From NCBI GenBank assembly GCA_016709875.1, contig JADJLZ010000002.1:744001-808000 (forward strand): a DNA stretch of 64,000 bases. The letters run 5' to 3'. This DNA comes from Planctomycetota bacterium. Lineage in GTDB: Bacteria; Planctomycetota; UBA1135; GCA-002686595. Position 1 is the first letter of the stretch; each line of letters begins with the position of its first letter. Both the position numbers and the translations under genes were made by a program. Below the pieces are notes generated by a model that saw only the letters and a program-made list of their open reading frames with translations, was not told the origin of the DNA and did not search any database. Of this stretch, positions 49,225 to 57,624 are shown one piece after another.

Positions 49225-49758
49225 TCAGCGCAACCGGTCGAGCCAACCCCGGTGGGTTGGGGAGTCGGGCAGGTAGGTGAAGCCGCGGTCCGAGCGCAAC
49301 TGCAGGACTCGGGACTCTTCGTGGAAGCCCAGCACGATCGTGCCGGTGACCAGGGAATGGCCCTCGGCGTCGAAGGAGATGCGGTCGGCGCCCTGCAGGT
49401 CCAGATGCAGGATCCTGACGCCCTCGAACACCGCGTCGCTCGAGTAGTCGCGTGAGGCGAGCGGGATCACCCGGGCCCGGACGGGGTCGGGGGGGGTGCG
49501 GTCTTCGGCGTGGTAGCCCAGTCCGGAAGGCTCGAAGACGATGTCGACCGGGACGCCCAGGCTCGAGGAGCGAGCCTGCATCTCGTGGATGTCCTCCGAC
49601 AGCAGCCGCAGGGCGTTGTGCAGGGTCATGTCGCTCTGCCCGAAGAAGGCCGAGATCGAGTACGAGGCGACCACCGCGATCACCGCCAGGCTCAGGATCA
49701 ACTCGAGCAGCGTGAACCCGCGCTCCCTCGCGCGGGCCTGGACAGGGAGGTGGCTCAT
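49225..49758 (-). CDS. type IV pilin-like pseudopilin (GspH/FimT-like)
   Basis: This is a 177-residue protein with a 14-residue basic leader and the prepilin cleavage and methylation motif RERGFTLLELILSLAVIAVV, followed by the hydrophobic helix. The C-terminal part (RLLSEDIHEMQARSSSLGVP and on) fits GspH/FimT minor pseudopilins of type II secretion or type IV pili. ATG 49758 gives the usual leader length; an in-frame ATG at 49809 is possible. No other secretion gene is adjacent, so it may work with machinery elsewhere. Confidence 0.85.
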   Translation of the reverse strand: MSHLPVQARARERGFTLLELILSLAVIAVVASYSISAFFGQSDMTLHNALRLLSEDIHEMQARSSSLGVPVDIVFEPSGLGYHAEDRTPPDPVRARVIPLASRDYSSDAVFEGVRILHLDLQGADRISFDAEGHSLVTGTIVLGFHEESRVLQLRSDRGFTYLPDSPTHRGWLDRLR

Positions 49759-50054
49759 GATGCGGCGCGCCGGCAGCAGTGTTGTTCGGTCGGAGGCATC
49801 GGGACTCATGAGTTCAGGCAGCACCCCAAGAGTACCGCGCCCGAGCGGCTGGGGATGCCTTGGGGCCGGCAGAGGCATATCCGAGCGCGGACCCCTTCCC
49901 AGGGGCTGGAAACCGGCCCGAGGGAGACCGTCTTGATCAAATCTTCGCGGTCGGCTCCATCCGTCTTGACCGGCCCTTTCCAGAATCCGAGGCCAACACA
50001 GAAAGACACGCACTCGATCCTCACCCGTCTCGTTCCCTTCCGGAGCCCAAATTC
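49759..50054 (+). other. divergent intergenic region before pstS
   Basis: These 296 bases separate the pseudopilin and pstS starts. No gene is seen. CGTCTTGA(T/C)C occurs twice, at 49929-49938 and 49962-49971, 33 bases apart (about three helical turns), which could be a regulatory pair; it does not resemble the enterobacterial Pho box. No clear -10 box was found. Confidence 0.3.
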
Positions 50055-51113
50055 ATGAGCACCAAGTCCCTCGTCCTCGGCACCCTCGCCCTCACGTTCT
50101 CTGCCTGCCTCGTCCGCGCGGACGTCCACCTCCAGGGTGCGGGCGCCACCTTCCCGGCCCCCTTCTACAGCCGCCTCGTCGCGGAGTATCAGAAGCTGCA
50201 CCCGGACGTGAAGATCGACTACCAGGCGATCGGTTCCGGCGGCGGCATCAAGGCGATCACCGACGGCACGGTGGACTTCGCGGGTTCGGACGCGCCGCTG
50301 GGCAAGAAGGAGCTCGAGGCCTGCGGTGCCGAGAACATCGTGCAGATTCCCTCCTGCGCCGGCGCCGTGGTGCCCGCGTACAACATCCCCGGCGTGAGCG
50401 CCGAGCTGAAGTTCACCGGCGAGGCGCTGGCCGACATCTTCATGGGCAAGATCAACAAGTGGAACGACCCGCGCCTGGTCGCGCTCAACCCCACGGCCGG
50501 CCTGCCCGACCTCGCGATCACGCCCGCCTGGCGCACCGACGGCAGCGGCACGACCTACGTCTGGACCAACTACCTCTGCACGCAGAGCAATTCCTTCAAG
50601 GAGTCGATCGGCGCGGGCAAGTCGGTCAGCTGGCCGCTCGGCCAGGGCGGCAAGGGCAACCAGGGCGTCTCGGCCGTTCTGCAGAGCACGACCGGCTCGA
50701 TCGGCTACATCGAGGAGAACTACGCCGACGAAAACAAGATCCCCTACGGCTCGGTGAAGAACAAGGCCGGCAAGTTCGTCAAGGCGACGCCCGAGACGGT
50801 CTCCAAGGCCGGGCTCTCCGCCGCTGCGCAGATGAAGGGCAGCGTGCTCGCCGCGAACATGTGGGATGGCGAAGGCGAGGAGACCTACCCGATCGCCTCG
50901 CTGACCTACCTGATCGTCTACAAGGACCTGAAGAGCGTGAAGACGCGCGAGCAGGCCCAGGAAGTCGTCAACTTCCTCTGGTGGGCGACGCACGAAGGTC
51001 AGAAGTACGCGGGCAAGCTCAACTACGCGCCGCTCGCACCCGAGATGACCAAGAAGGTCGAAGAGGCGCTCGCGGGTCTCACCTTCCAGGGCCGACCGGT
51101 CAAGTCGCTCTGA
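50055..51113 (+). CDS. pstS: phosphate ABC transporter substrate-binding protein PstS
   Basis: This periplasmic protein captures phosphate for the PstCA permease. The 352-residue product has a signal peptide (MSTKSLVLGTLALTFSACLVRA), the phosphate-site segment LQGAGATFPAPFYSRLVAEY, IGSGGGIKAI, FAGSDAPLGKKEL and TDGSGTTYVWTNYL, as in classical PstS. Length matches E. coli PstS (346). ATG 50055 is chosen because it begins the signal peptide. It is followed after 7 bases by pstC. Confidence 0.94.
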   Translation: MSTKSLVLGTLALTFSACLVRADVHLQGAGATFPAPFYSRLVAEYQKLHPDVKIDYQAIGSGGGIKAITDGTVDFAGSDAPLGKKELEACGAENIVQIPSCAGAVVPAYNIPGVSAELKFTGEALADIFMGKINKWNDPRLVALNPTAGLPDLAITPAWRTDGSGTTYVWTNYLCTQSNSFKESIGAGKSVSWPLGQGGKGNQGVSAVLQSTTGSIGYIEENYADENKIPYGSVKNKAGKFVKATPETVSKAGLSAAAQMKGSVLAANMWDGEGEETYPIASLTYLIVYKDLKSVKTREQAQEVVNFLWWATHEGQKYAGKLNYAPLAPEMTKKVEEALAGLTFQGRPVKSL

Positions 51114-51120
51114 GACACGG

Positions 51121-52239
51121 ATGGCCCTCGAAACGGCCACCCCTCCCGCAACCGATCCGGCACCTGCGCCCGCGCGCAGGCGCCGGACTCGCGTTTCGGG
51201 AAAGGGCCGCGCGTGGGATGCGATCTTCGCAGGCCTCGCGCGCGGCTCGACCGTGCTCACGCTGCTGATCCTCGCGGCGCTGGTCGCCGTGCTGTTCGAA
51301 TCCGCGGTGCCGAGCATCCGCGAGAACGGTGCGAAGTTCCTCGTCTCGAGCGAGTGGCGGCCGAACGAGCGAGAAGTGCAGAAGCGCGACGCCGCGGGCC
51401 ACCTCGTGATGGAGGACGGCGAAGTCGCCACCGAGACGCTGCCGGCCGAGTTCGGCGCGCTGCCGGTGATCTGGGGCACCGCCGCGAGCTCGCTGCTGGC
51501 ACTGCTGTTCGCGGTGCCGATCGGATTCGGCGCGGCGCTGTTCCTCGTGCGCATCTGCAAGCCACGGCTGGGCGGCCCACTCTCGTTCCTGATCGAGTTC
51601 CTGGCGGCCGTGCCCTCGATCGCCTACGGCATGTGGGGGCTGATGGTGCTCGCGCCGCTGCTGCAGGACCACATCGAGCCCTTTCTGCGCAGCGTGCTCG
51701 ATGTGCCTGGCCTGCACTGGCTCTTTCACGAGACGATCCAGGTCGGCGGCGAGTCGATCACGCGCGTGCTGCCGCTCTCGGGACGCGACATGCTCTGCGG
51801 CGGCCTGGTGCTCGGGATCATGATCCTGCCGATCGTGACCGCGATTTCGCGCGACGTGCTGCGCGCCGTGCCGCGCGAACAGATCGAAGGCTCGCTCGCG
51901 CTCGGCGCCACCTGGTGGCAGAGCTCGTGGGCGATGCTGCGCTACAGCCGCGCGGGCCTGCTCGGCGCCGTGCTGCTCGGCCTCGCGCGCGCTGCGGGCG
52001 AGACGATGGCCGTGACGATGGTCATCGGCAACAACAATCAGATCAAGGCCTCGATCTTCGCGCCCGCGCAGACCATGTCGAGTCTGCTCGCGAACGAGTT
52101 CGCCGAGGCGACGACCGAACTGCACCGCGCTGCGCTGATCGAGATCGCGCTCGTGCTGCTGCTGATGTCGCTCGCATTCAATATTTCCGCGCGCATGCTC
52201 GTCACGGGTGGCGCAACCAAGTCGGGAGGACGTCGATGA
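51121..52239 (+). CDS. pstC: phosphate ABC transporter permease PstC
   Basis: This 372-residue inner-membrane permease is one half of the phosphate channel. After a basic Pro/Arg-rich N-terminus there are about six membrane helices, with a long loop between helices 1 and 2 (about residues 70-115), and the ABC permease EAA-type loop REQIEGSLALGATWWQSSWA. The sequence FLAAVPSIAYGMWGLMVLAP is typical of PstC. Its stop overlaps the pstA start (ATGA). Confidence 0.92.
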   Translation: MALETATPPATDPAPAPARRRRTRVSGKGRAWDAIFAGLARGSTVLTLLILAALVAVLFESAVPSIRENGAKFLVSSEWRPNEREVQKRDAAGHLVMEDGEVATETLPAEFGALPVIWGTAASSLLALLFAVPIGFGAALFLVRICKPRLGGPLSFLIEFLAAVPSIAYGMWGLMVLAPLLQDHIEPFLRSVLDVPGLHWLFHETIQVGGESITRVLPLSGRDMLCGGLVLGIMILPIVTAISRDVLRAVPREQIEGSLALGATWWQSSWAMLRYSRAGLLGAVLLGLARAAGETMAVTMVIGNNNQIKASIFAPAQTMSSLLANEFAEATTELHRAALIEIALVLLLMSLAFNISARMLVTGGATKSGGRR

Positions 52240-53123
52240 GCGCACCCGAGAAGGCCGGCCGCAAGGCGCGCCCGCGCCGCACGAGCTCGCGCGTGCTGAG
52301 CACGACGCTCAAGTACCTCTGCAGCGCCTCCGCGTTCCTGATCAGCGGCATCCTACTGGCCGTGATCGGCTACTTCGTCTCGATCGGCGGCTCGGCGATC
52401 AACTGGCAGCTCTTCTCGGAACTACCACAGGCGCGCGGCATGGAGGGCTACCCTGGCGGCATGCTCAACGCGATCCTCGGCACCTGCGTGCTGCTGGTGC
52501 TCGCGAGCGTGGTCGGAATTCCGGTCGGCATCCTGACCGGCATCTTCCTCTCCGAGTACGGCTCCGAAAGCCGCATCGCCGCGCCCGCGCGTTTCGTGTG
52601 TGACGTGCTCGCGGGCGTGCCCTCGATCGTGGTCGGGATCCTCGGCTATGAACTGCTGGTCGTGCCGATCGGCCACTACAACGGCTACGCAGGCGCGTTC
52701 GCGCTCGCGATCGTGATGATCCCGATCGTCGCGCGCTCGACCGAGGAAATGCTGCGCCTGGTGCCCAACACGATCCGCGAGGCCTCGATCGCGCTGGGCG
52801 CGACGCGCGCGCACACGATCATGAAGGTCGTGCTGCCGGCCGCCACCGGGGGCGTCGTGACGGGCGTGATGCTCGCGATGGCGCGCGTCGCGAGCGAGAC
52901 GGCGCCGCTGCTCTTCACCGCTCTCGGTTCGCGGCTCCTGACGCTCGACCCGAGCCAGCCGCTCCCGAGCCTGACCGTGCACATCTTCAACCAGGCGACG
53001 GGTCCCTACCGCGAGGAACAGACCCAGGCCTGGGCCGGCATGCTGATCCTGATCCTGCTGGTCTTCGTCTTGAACCTCGCCGTGCGCTTCTCGCTGCGCA
53101 AGAGCACGCTCAAGCTCGGCTGA
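52236..53123 (+). CDS. pstA: phosphate ABC transporter permease PstA
   Basis: This 295-residue permease pairs with PstC. It has six membrane helices, LAGVPSIVVGILGYELLVVP, and the EAA loop PNTIREASIALGATRAHTIM that contacts the ATPase. The late LPSLTVHIFNQATGPYREEQ is a PstA family feature. No pstB or phoU follows; the next genes belong to an amino-acid type system. The ATPase for PstCA must then be encoded elsewhere, or another ATPase serves it. Confidence 0.92.
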   Translation: MSAPEKAGRKARPRRTSSRVLSTTLKYLCSASAFLISGILLAVIGYFVSIGGSAINWQLFSELPQARGMEGYPGGMLNAILGTCVLLVLASVVGIPVGILTGIFLSEYGSESRIAAPARFVCDVLAGVPSIVVGILGYELLVVPIGHYNGYAGAFALAIVMIPIVARSTEEMLRLVPNTIREASIALGATRAHTIMKVVLPAATGGVVTGVMLAMARVASETAPLLFTALGSRLLTLDPSQPLPSLTVHIFNQATGPYREEQTQAWAGMLILILLVFVLNLAVRFSLRKSTLKLG

Positions 53124-53188
53124 GCGGCGTCCGCGGCCGCGCCCGGGCACAGGCCCGGGGCTTGGAGCGCGCGCTCGGGATCGACATA

Positions 53189-54727
53189 GTGTGCGCGCCG
53201 CCGAACGCGCGGGATGGGGGCCGTGCCATCCGATCGATCCTCCGCATCCTCGTCTGCCTGACGCTCGCGTGCGCCGCGGCGCGCGCCGACACGCTCGCGC
53301 AGATCGTGCAGCGCGGCTCCTTCGTCTGGGGCGCCGATCAGGAGGGCGGAGGGTTGTACGCCTTTCTCGACGCCGTAGATCCCAGCCAGCCACGCGGCTG
53401 CGACGTCGATCTCGCGCAGGCGCTCGCGCGCGAACTCACGCGCGAGTTCGGCCGGCCGATCGAGGCGCGTTTCGCGCAAGGCCAGTGGGACAAGCTGCCC
53501 GAGCTGCTCGAGACCGGGCGCATCGACCTCGTCCTCAACGGCTTCGAATGGATGCCCGAGCGCGCACAGAGGATGCGCTCGACCATCCCGTACTACGTCT
53601 TCGAGCTGCAGCTGCTCGTGCGCGCGGACGCCGGCGCGAGCGGCTGGGACTGGCTGCGCACGCGGCCGGCAAAGCGCGTCGGCGTGCTCGGCGGATCCGC
53701 GGCGGAGCGCTACCTCGCCGAGCACGAGCCCGGCCTCGAGCTCGTCTCCTACGACGGCAGCACGAACGCGATGGGGGACGTCGCGAGCGGACGCCTGGAT
53801 GCGACGCTGCAGGACCTGCCGATCGCGATCTACTACCGCCGCAACTTCCCCTCGCTCGAGCCCGCTGGCGAGCTCGTCGGTGCCGGCCGCTACGTGATCT
53901 ATGTGCGGCGCACGGACGCGGCCCTTTGCGACGCCCTTGACCGCGCGATCCGCAGCCTGCGCGCCGACGGGACGCTCGAGGCGATCTACACGCGTTACGA
54001 CTGCTGGAACGCGGCGCAGCTCACTTCCCCGCTGCTCGAGCTCCCGCGCGCGGACGTGCAGGACTCGCGCTCCGGCGCGGGCGAGAGCTCCTTTCTCGCG
54101 CGCCACGCCTCGACGCTGCTCCAGGCCGCGGGCATGACCGTGCTGCTCTCGCTCGCTTCTTTCCCGCTCGCGATCGCGCTGGGCATCCTCGTCGCGCTCG
54201 GCCGGCGCTACGGGCCGCGCTGGGTCTCCTGGCCGCTCGGCGTCTACGTCGAGGTACTGCGCGGCACGCCGCTGATGCTGCAGCTCTTCGTGCTCTTCTA
54301 CGTGCTGCCCAACGCAGGCCTGCGCCTGGATGCACTCCTCGCCGCCGTGCTCGGTCTCGCGATCAACTACTCGGCCTACGAGGCCGAGATCTACCGCGCC
54401 GGTCTGCAAGCCGTGCCGCCGGGACAAATGGAGGCCGCCCTCGCGCTCGGCATGTCACAGCGTCTCGCGCTGCGCCGTATCGTCCTCCCGCAGGCCGTGC
54501 GCATCGTGATCCCCGCCACGACCAACGACTTCATCGCGCTCTTCAAGGACACCTCCGTGTGCTCCGTGATCACCGTCGTCGAGCTCACCAAGAGCTACAA
54601 CATCGCCGCGATGAACAACCCCGCCGACGTGCTCCCGCTGGCCGTGCTCGCGGGCCTGCTCTACCTCGCGATGAGCTACCCGCTTTCGCTGCTCTCGAGC
54701 CGTCTCGAAGCGAGGCTGCGCCGATGA
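53189..54727 (+). CDS. amino-acid ABC transporter: binding protein fused to permease
   Basis: The roughly 512-residue protein (from GTG 53189; a TTG at 53162 is also in frame) has a signal peptide (ILRILVCLTLACAAARA), a periplasmic solute-binding domain of the polar amino acid type (about 40-285, with CDVDLAQALARELTREFG), then a permease domain with HEAA-like loop VPPGQMEAALALGMSQRLAL. Fused GlnH-GlnP arrangements are known in several bacteria. Substrate is probably a polar amino acid such as glutamine or glutamate. Its stop overlaps the ATPase gene. Confidence 0.88.
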   Translation: MCAPPNARDGGRAIRSILRILVCLTLACAAARADTLAQIVQRGSFVWGADQEGGGLYAFLDAVDPSQPRGCDVDLAQALARELTREFGRPIEARFAQGQWDKLPELLETGRIDLVLNGFEWMPERAQRMRSTIPYYVFELQLLVRADAGASGWDWLRTRPAKRVGVLGGSAAERYLAEHEPGLELVSYDGSTNAMGDVASGRLDATLQDLPIAIYYRRNFPSLEPAGELVGAGRYVIYVRRTDAALCDALDRAIRSLRADGTLEAIYTRYDCWNAAQLTSPLLELPRADVQDSRSGAGESSFLARHASTLLQAAGMTVLLSLASFPLAIALGILVALGRRYGPRWVSWPLGVYVEVLRGTPLMLQLFVLFYVLPNAGLRLDALLAAVLGLAINYSAYEAEIYRAGLQAVPPGQMEAALALGMSQRLALRRIVLPQAVRIVIPATTNDFIALFKDTSVCSVITVVELTKSYNIAAMNNPADVLPLAVLAGLLYLAMSYPLSLLSSRLEARLRR

Positions 54728-55509
54728 GCGAGGTCGCCAGCGCACGCGCCGCCGGGCAGAGCCCCGTGATCCGCGTCGCGGACTTGCACAAGCGCCACGG
54801 CGAGCTCGAGGTCCTGCGCGGGATCACGCTCGAGGTGCAGCGGGGCGACGTGGCCGTGATCATCGGCCCCTCCGGCGGCGGGAAGAGCACCTTTCTGCGC
54901 TGCCTGAACGGCCTCGAGCGCTTCGACGAGGGCCGCGTGACGATCCACGGCACGACGTTGCTGCCGCAGATGGAGCGCTCGCTCGAGGCACGCGCCCTGC
55001 GCGAGGTGCGCGCGCACGTGGGCATGGTCTTCCAGCAGTTCCATCTCTTCCCGCACATGACCGTGCTCGAGAACATCGTCGAAGCGCCGATCCACGTCGC
55101 GCACGTCCCGCCCGAGGAGGCGCGCACTCGCGCGCGCACGCTGCTCGAACGCGTCGGCCTCGCGGCCAAGGCCGAGCGCCGCCCCGGCGTGCTCTCCGGC
55201 GGCGAGCAGCAGCGCGTCGCCATCGCGCGCGCCCTCGCGATGAACCCCGAAGTGATCCTCTTCGACGAACCCACGAGCTCGCTCGACCCGCGCATGACCG
55301 GCGAAGTGCTCTCCGTGATGAGCGACCTCGCGCAGGAGGGCCTGACGATGCTCGTGGTCACGCACGCCATGGCCTTCGCGCGCAAGGCCGCCAAGCACGT
55401 GCACGTCTTCCACGAGGGCCGCGTGGTCGAATCCGGCCCGCCCGAACAGGTGCTCGAGGACCCGCGCGAACGCGTGACGCGCGAGTTCCTGAGACTGGCC
55501 TGGGGGTAG
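54724..55509 (+). CDS. polar amino-acid ABC transporter ATP-binding protein (GlnQ-like)
   Basis: This 261-residue ATPase of the upstream binding protein-permease fusion has Walker A IGPSGGGKSTFLRCLNGLE, Q-loop GMVFQQFHLFPHMTVLENI, signature LSGGEQQRVAIARALAMNP, Walker B VILFDEPTSSLDP and H-loop VVTHAMAFA. ATG 54724 overlaps the upstream stop. Its last 147 bases occur again, 90 percent identical, at 56893-57039, beyond the AAA ATPase gene, which suggests an insertion that duplicated or rebuilt the 3' end. Confidence 0.93.
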   Translation: MSEVASARAAGQSPVIRVADLHKRHGELEVLRGITLEVQRGDVAVIIGPSGGGKSTFLRCLNGLERFDEGRVTIHGTTLLPQMERSLEARALREVRAHVGMVFQQFHLFPHMTVLENIVEAPIHVAHVPPEEARTRARTLLERVGLAAKAERRPGVLSGGEQQRVAIARALAMNPEVILFDEPTSSLDPRMTGEVLSVMSDLAQEGLTMLVVTHAMAFARKAAKHVHVFHEGRVVESGPPEQVLEDPRERVTREFLRLAWG

Positions 55510-55562
55510 GGGCGTGGCGGTGGGCCCTGAGCGTGGCCTCGCCCCGCGCTCTGCCGGCCACG

Positions 55563-55631
55563 AACCTTTCGTTTAGCCGGTCACTAACCTTGCGATCAGC
55601 CGATTCCCAGGGTTACGATCAGCCGGTGCCC
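55563..55631 (+). repeat. three 23-bp direct repeats before the AAA/DUF4143 gene
   Basis: Three units with exact 23-base spacing lie at 55563-55585, 55586-55608 and 55609-55631. The common core is (T/A)CG(A/T)T(C/T)AGCCG; units 1 and 2 also share AACCTT at their start. The third unit runs into the GTG start of the ATPase gene. They could be an operator for self-regulation or part of a recombination site. Confidence 0.7.
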
Positions 55632-56873
55632 GGAACCCCTCGCTACCCGCGCTACGCCGAGCCGCGCCTGATCGAAGCACTGACGGACTCGCCGGTCGTC
55701 CTGATCCACGGCCCGCGCCAGTCCGGGAAGACGACCCTCGCCCAAGCCGTGGGCGAGCGCCTCGGCTACGCCTACCAGAGCTTCGATGACGATGTCGCGC
55801 GCCTCGCGGCGCAGGCGGACCCGGCCGGCTTCGTGGCCGGTCTGCCTGAGCGCGCGATCCTGGACGAGGTGCAGCGGGTGCCGGGGCTCTTTTCCGCGTT
55901 GAAGTCGGCCGTCGATCGCGAGCGCGTCGCAGGCCGCTTCCTGCTGACTGGATCGGCCAACGTGCTGCTCGTGCCGAAGCTGGCGGACTCACTGGCTGGT
56001 CGCATGCAGATCCTGCGCCTCCATCCGCTCGCGCAGTCCGAGTTGGCGCGGCGGCAGCCGCGCTTCCTCGAGGTCCTGTTCGGGGGCGGGTTCAAGACTC
56101 GCCGGACCGAGCGCCTGGGGGTGGAGCTCTCGGAGCGGATCGTCGCCGGTGGATACCCTGCTGCGCTCCTGCGGGCCGCCGGCCGGCGCCGTGCAGCCTG
56201 GTACCGGGACTACCTCGACGCCATCGCTCAGCGTGACGTGCGCGACCTTGCGCGCATCAGCGCGCTCGACGCGCTGCCGCGCCTGCTGGCGCTGGCGGCA
56301 GGGCAAACGGCGCGCCTCTTGAACGTGACCGATCTGGCTGCACCCTTCCAGTTGAGCCGCCCGACGATCCGCGACTATGTCACGCTGCTCGAGCGCGTGT
56401 TCCTGCTCGAGTCGCTTCCGCCCTGGCACAGCAACCGCCTGAGCCGGCTGATCAAGACCCCCAAGCTCCACCTTGGCGATACCGGGCTCGCCTGCGCGCT
56501 GCTCGGCGTGGATGCCGCGGCACTTCAGGCCGACAGGCCCCTGCTGGGCCAGCTGCTCGAGACCTTCGTGTTCCAGGAGCTGCGGCGGCAGGCCAGTTGG
56601 CACGAGGACTCGCTCAGGTTCTTCCACTACCGGGACAAGGACGGCGTGGAAGTGGACATCGTCATCGAGCGGGGCGCGCGCGATCTCGTCGGCGTAGAGG
56701 TCAAGGCGGCGGGCACGCTGAGCGCGGCCGACTTCCGGGGGCTACGCAGGCTGAGGGAGATCACGGGCAAGAGATTCCTCGGCGGTGTGGTGCTCTATGA
56801 CGGCGAGACCCGCGCGAGCTTCGGGGAAAGGCTGCACGCGGTGCCGCTACGGGCGCTGTGGGAATCGAGTTGA
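55626..56873 (+). CDS. AAA ATPase with C-terminal DUF4143 domain
   Basis: This 415-residue protein has Walker A IHGPRQSGKTTLAQAVGERL, Walker B ERAILDEVQRVPGLFSALK and a sensor LLTGSANVLL in the N-terminal AAA_14 domain, then a winged-helix part and a DUF4143 domain with D-G-V-E-V-D and a later V-E-V-K, a PD-(D/E)XK-like arrangement. Members are scattered, mobile and of unknown function; links with toxin-antitoxin or defence have been proposed. GTG 55626 gives the usual family start YPRYAEPRLIEAL. It sits between two copies of the glnQ-like 3' end, so it was probably inserted. Confidence 0.88.
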   Translation: MPGTPRYPRYAEPRLIEALTDSPVVLIHGPRQSGKTTLAQAVGERLGYAYQSFDDDVARLAAQADPAGFVAGLPERAILDEVQRVPGLFSALKSAVDRERVAGRFLLTGSANVLLVPKLADSLAGRMQILRLHPLAQSELARRQPRFLEVLFGGGFKTRRTERLGVELSERIVAGGYPAALLRAAGRRRAAWYRDYLDAIAQRDVRDLARISALDALPRLLALAAGQTARLLNVTDLAAPFQLSRPTIRDYVTLLERVFLLESLPPWHSNRLSRLIKTPKLHLGDTGLACALLGVDAAALQADRPLLGQLLETFVFQELRRQASWHEDSLRFFHYRDKDGVEVDIVIERGARDLVGVEVKAAGTLSAADFRGLRRLREITGKRFLGGVVLYDGETRASFGERLHAVPLRALWESS

Positions 56874-56892
56874 AGGAGCCAACGTCTTTGCC

Positions 56893-57039
56893 CACGCGAT
56901 GGCCTTCGCGCGCAAGGCGGCCAGGCACGTGCACGTCTTCCACGAGGGCCGCGTGGTCGAGTCCGGCCCGCCCGAGCAGGTGCTCGAGGACCCGCGCGAA
57001 CGCGTGACGCGCGAGTTCCTGGAGCTGGCGCAGCCCTAG
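56893..57039 (+). pseudogene. duplicated 3' end of the upstream ABC ATPase gene
   Basis: These 147 bases repeat 55363-55509 without any indel, with 5 mismatches in the first 128 bases and 9 in the last 19. They encode HAMAFARKAARHVHVFHEGR and on to a stop, that is the last 48 residues of the GlnQ-like ATPase, but lack any upstream domain or start. Together with the original they flank the AAA/DUF4143 gene as direct repeats. Confidence 0.85.
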
Positions 57040-57413
57040 CGCGGCCGGCGGACGGGCGTGAGCTTCAGCGCCTGCCGCAAGAGCGCCGCGAAAGCCCGCG
57101 CGTCGATGTCGCGCGCCGTGCGGACCTTGATGTGGCGCACGTACGCGCCCTTGCCCTCGAGCAGCTTCTTCGGGTCGTCGAGCTTCGATCCGTAGAGGAA
57201 GCCGAACTGCGTGTACTCGGGCTCGCCTGCGTAGACGTACGCGACAGGTTGCGTGCCGGAGAGCCAGCAGCCGTTGCCCCATTTGACGGACTCGACAAGC
57301 TTCGGCTGGGCGCGCTTCACGAAGCGCCGCAGGGCGCGGATCACGACCTGGTTCTTCGGGCGCTGGTCGGCGAGGTAGAGATCGAAGGTGGCGTAGGCTT
57401 TCATCTTCGGCAT
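57036..57413 (-). CDS. DUF1801-family protein
   Basis: This 125-residue protein resembles the DUF1801 (YdhG/YjbR-fold) family: an early LADQRPKNQVVIRALRRFVK helix, the conserved LVESVKWGNGCW and the strand pair FGFLYGSKLDDPKKLLEGKG. The biochemical role of this family is not settled. ATG 57413 precedes MPKMKAYATFDLYLAD; longer readings upstream run antisense to the tRNA gene and are rejected. Its stop overlaps the stop of the duplicated ATPase fragment on the other strand. Confidence 0.8.
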   Translation of the reverse strand: MPKMKAYATFDLYLADQRPKNQVVIRALRRFVKRAQPKLVESVKWGNGCWLSGTQPVAYVYAGEPEYTQFGFLYGSKLDDPKKLLEGKGAYVRHIKVRTARDIDARAFAALLRQALKLTPVRRPR

Positions 57414-57547
57414 TGGTGTGCCTCGTGGAAGGCGGTCGTACGGGGATGAGGCGGGCGTGAGCGGGCCGCCGGCCGTTCGCGTGGGCGGGAGCTGGCCGCT
57501 GGCGCGGGCAGGAGCGCCGCGAGGACGATATCCTCGGAGCCTCACGC

Positions 57548-57624
57548 GCGCCCGTAGCTCAGTCGGATAGAGCGGCGGTTTCCTAAACCGCAGGCCGGCA
57601 GTTCGAATCTGCCCGGGCGCACCA
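57548..57624 (+). tRNA. tRNA-Arg (anticodon CCU)
   Basis: A complete cloverleaf with encoded CCA: acceptor GCGCCCG pairs with CGGGCGC, D arm GCTC/GAGC, anticodon arm GCGGT-TTCCTAA-ACCGC with anticodon CCT, T arm GGCAG-TTCGAAT-CTGCC, discriminator A and CCA at 57622-57624. It decodes AGG. Such tRNA genes are frequent integration targets, and the composition changes just downstream. Confidence 0.96.

Noticed and set aside
49759..50054. Pho box before pstS
   Set aside because: No pair of CTGTCAT-like repeats was found; only an unrelated CGTCTTGA repeat.
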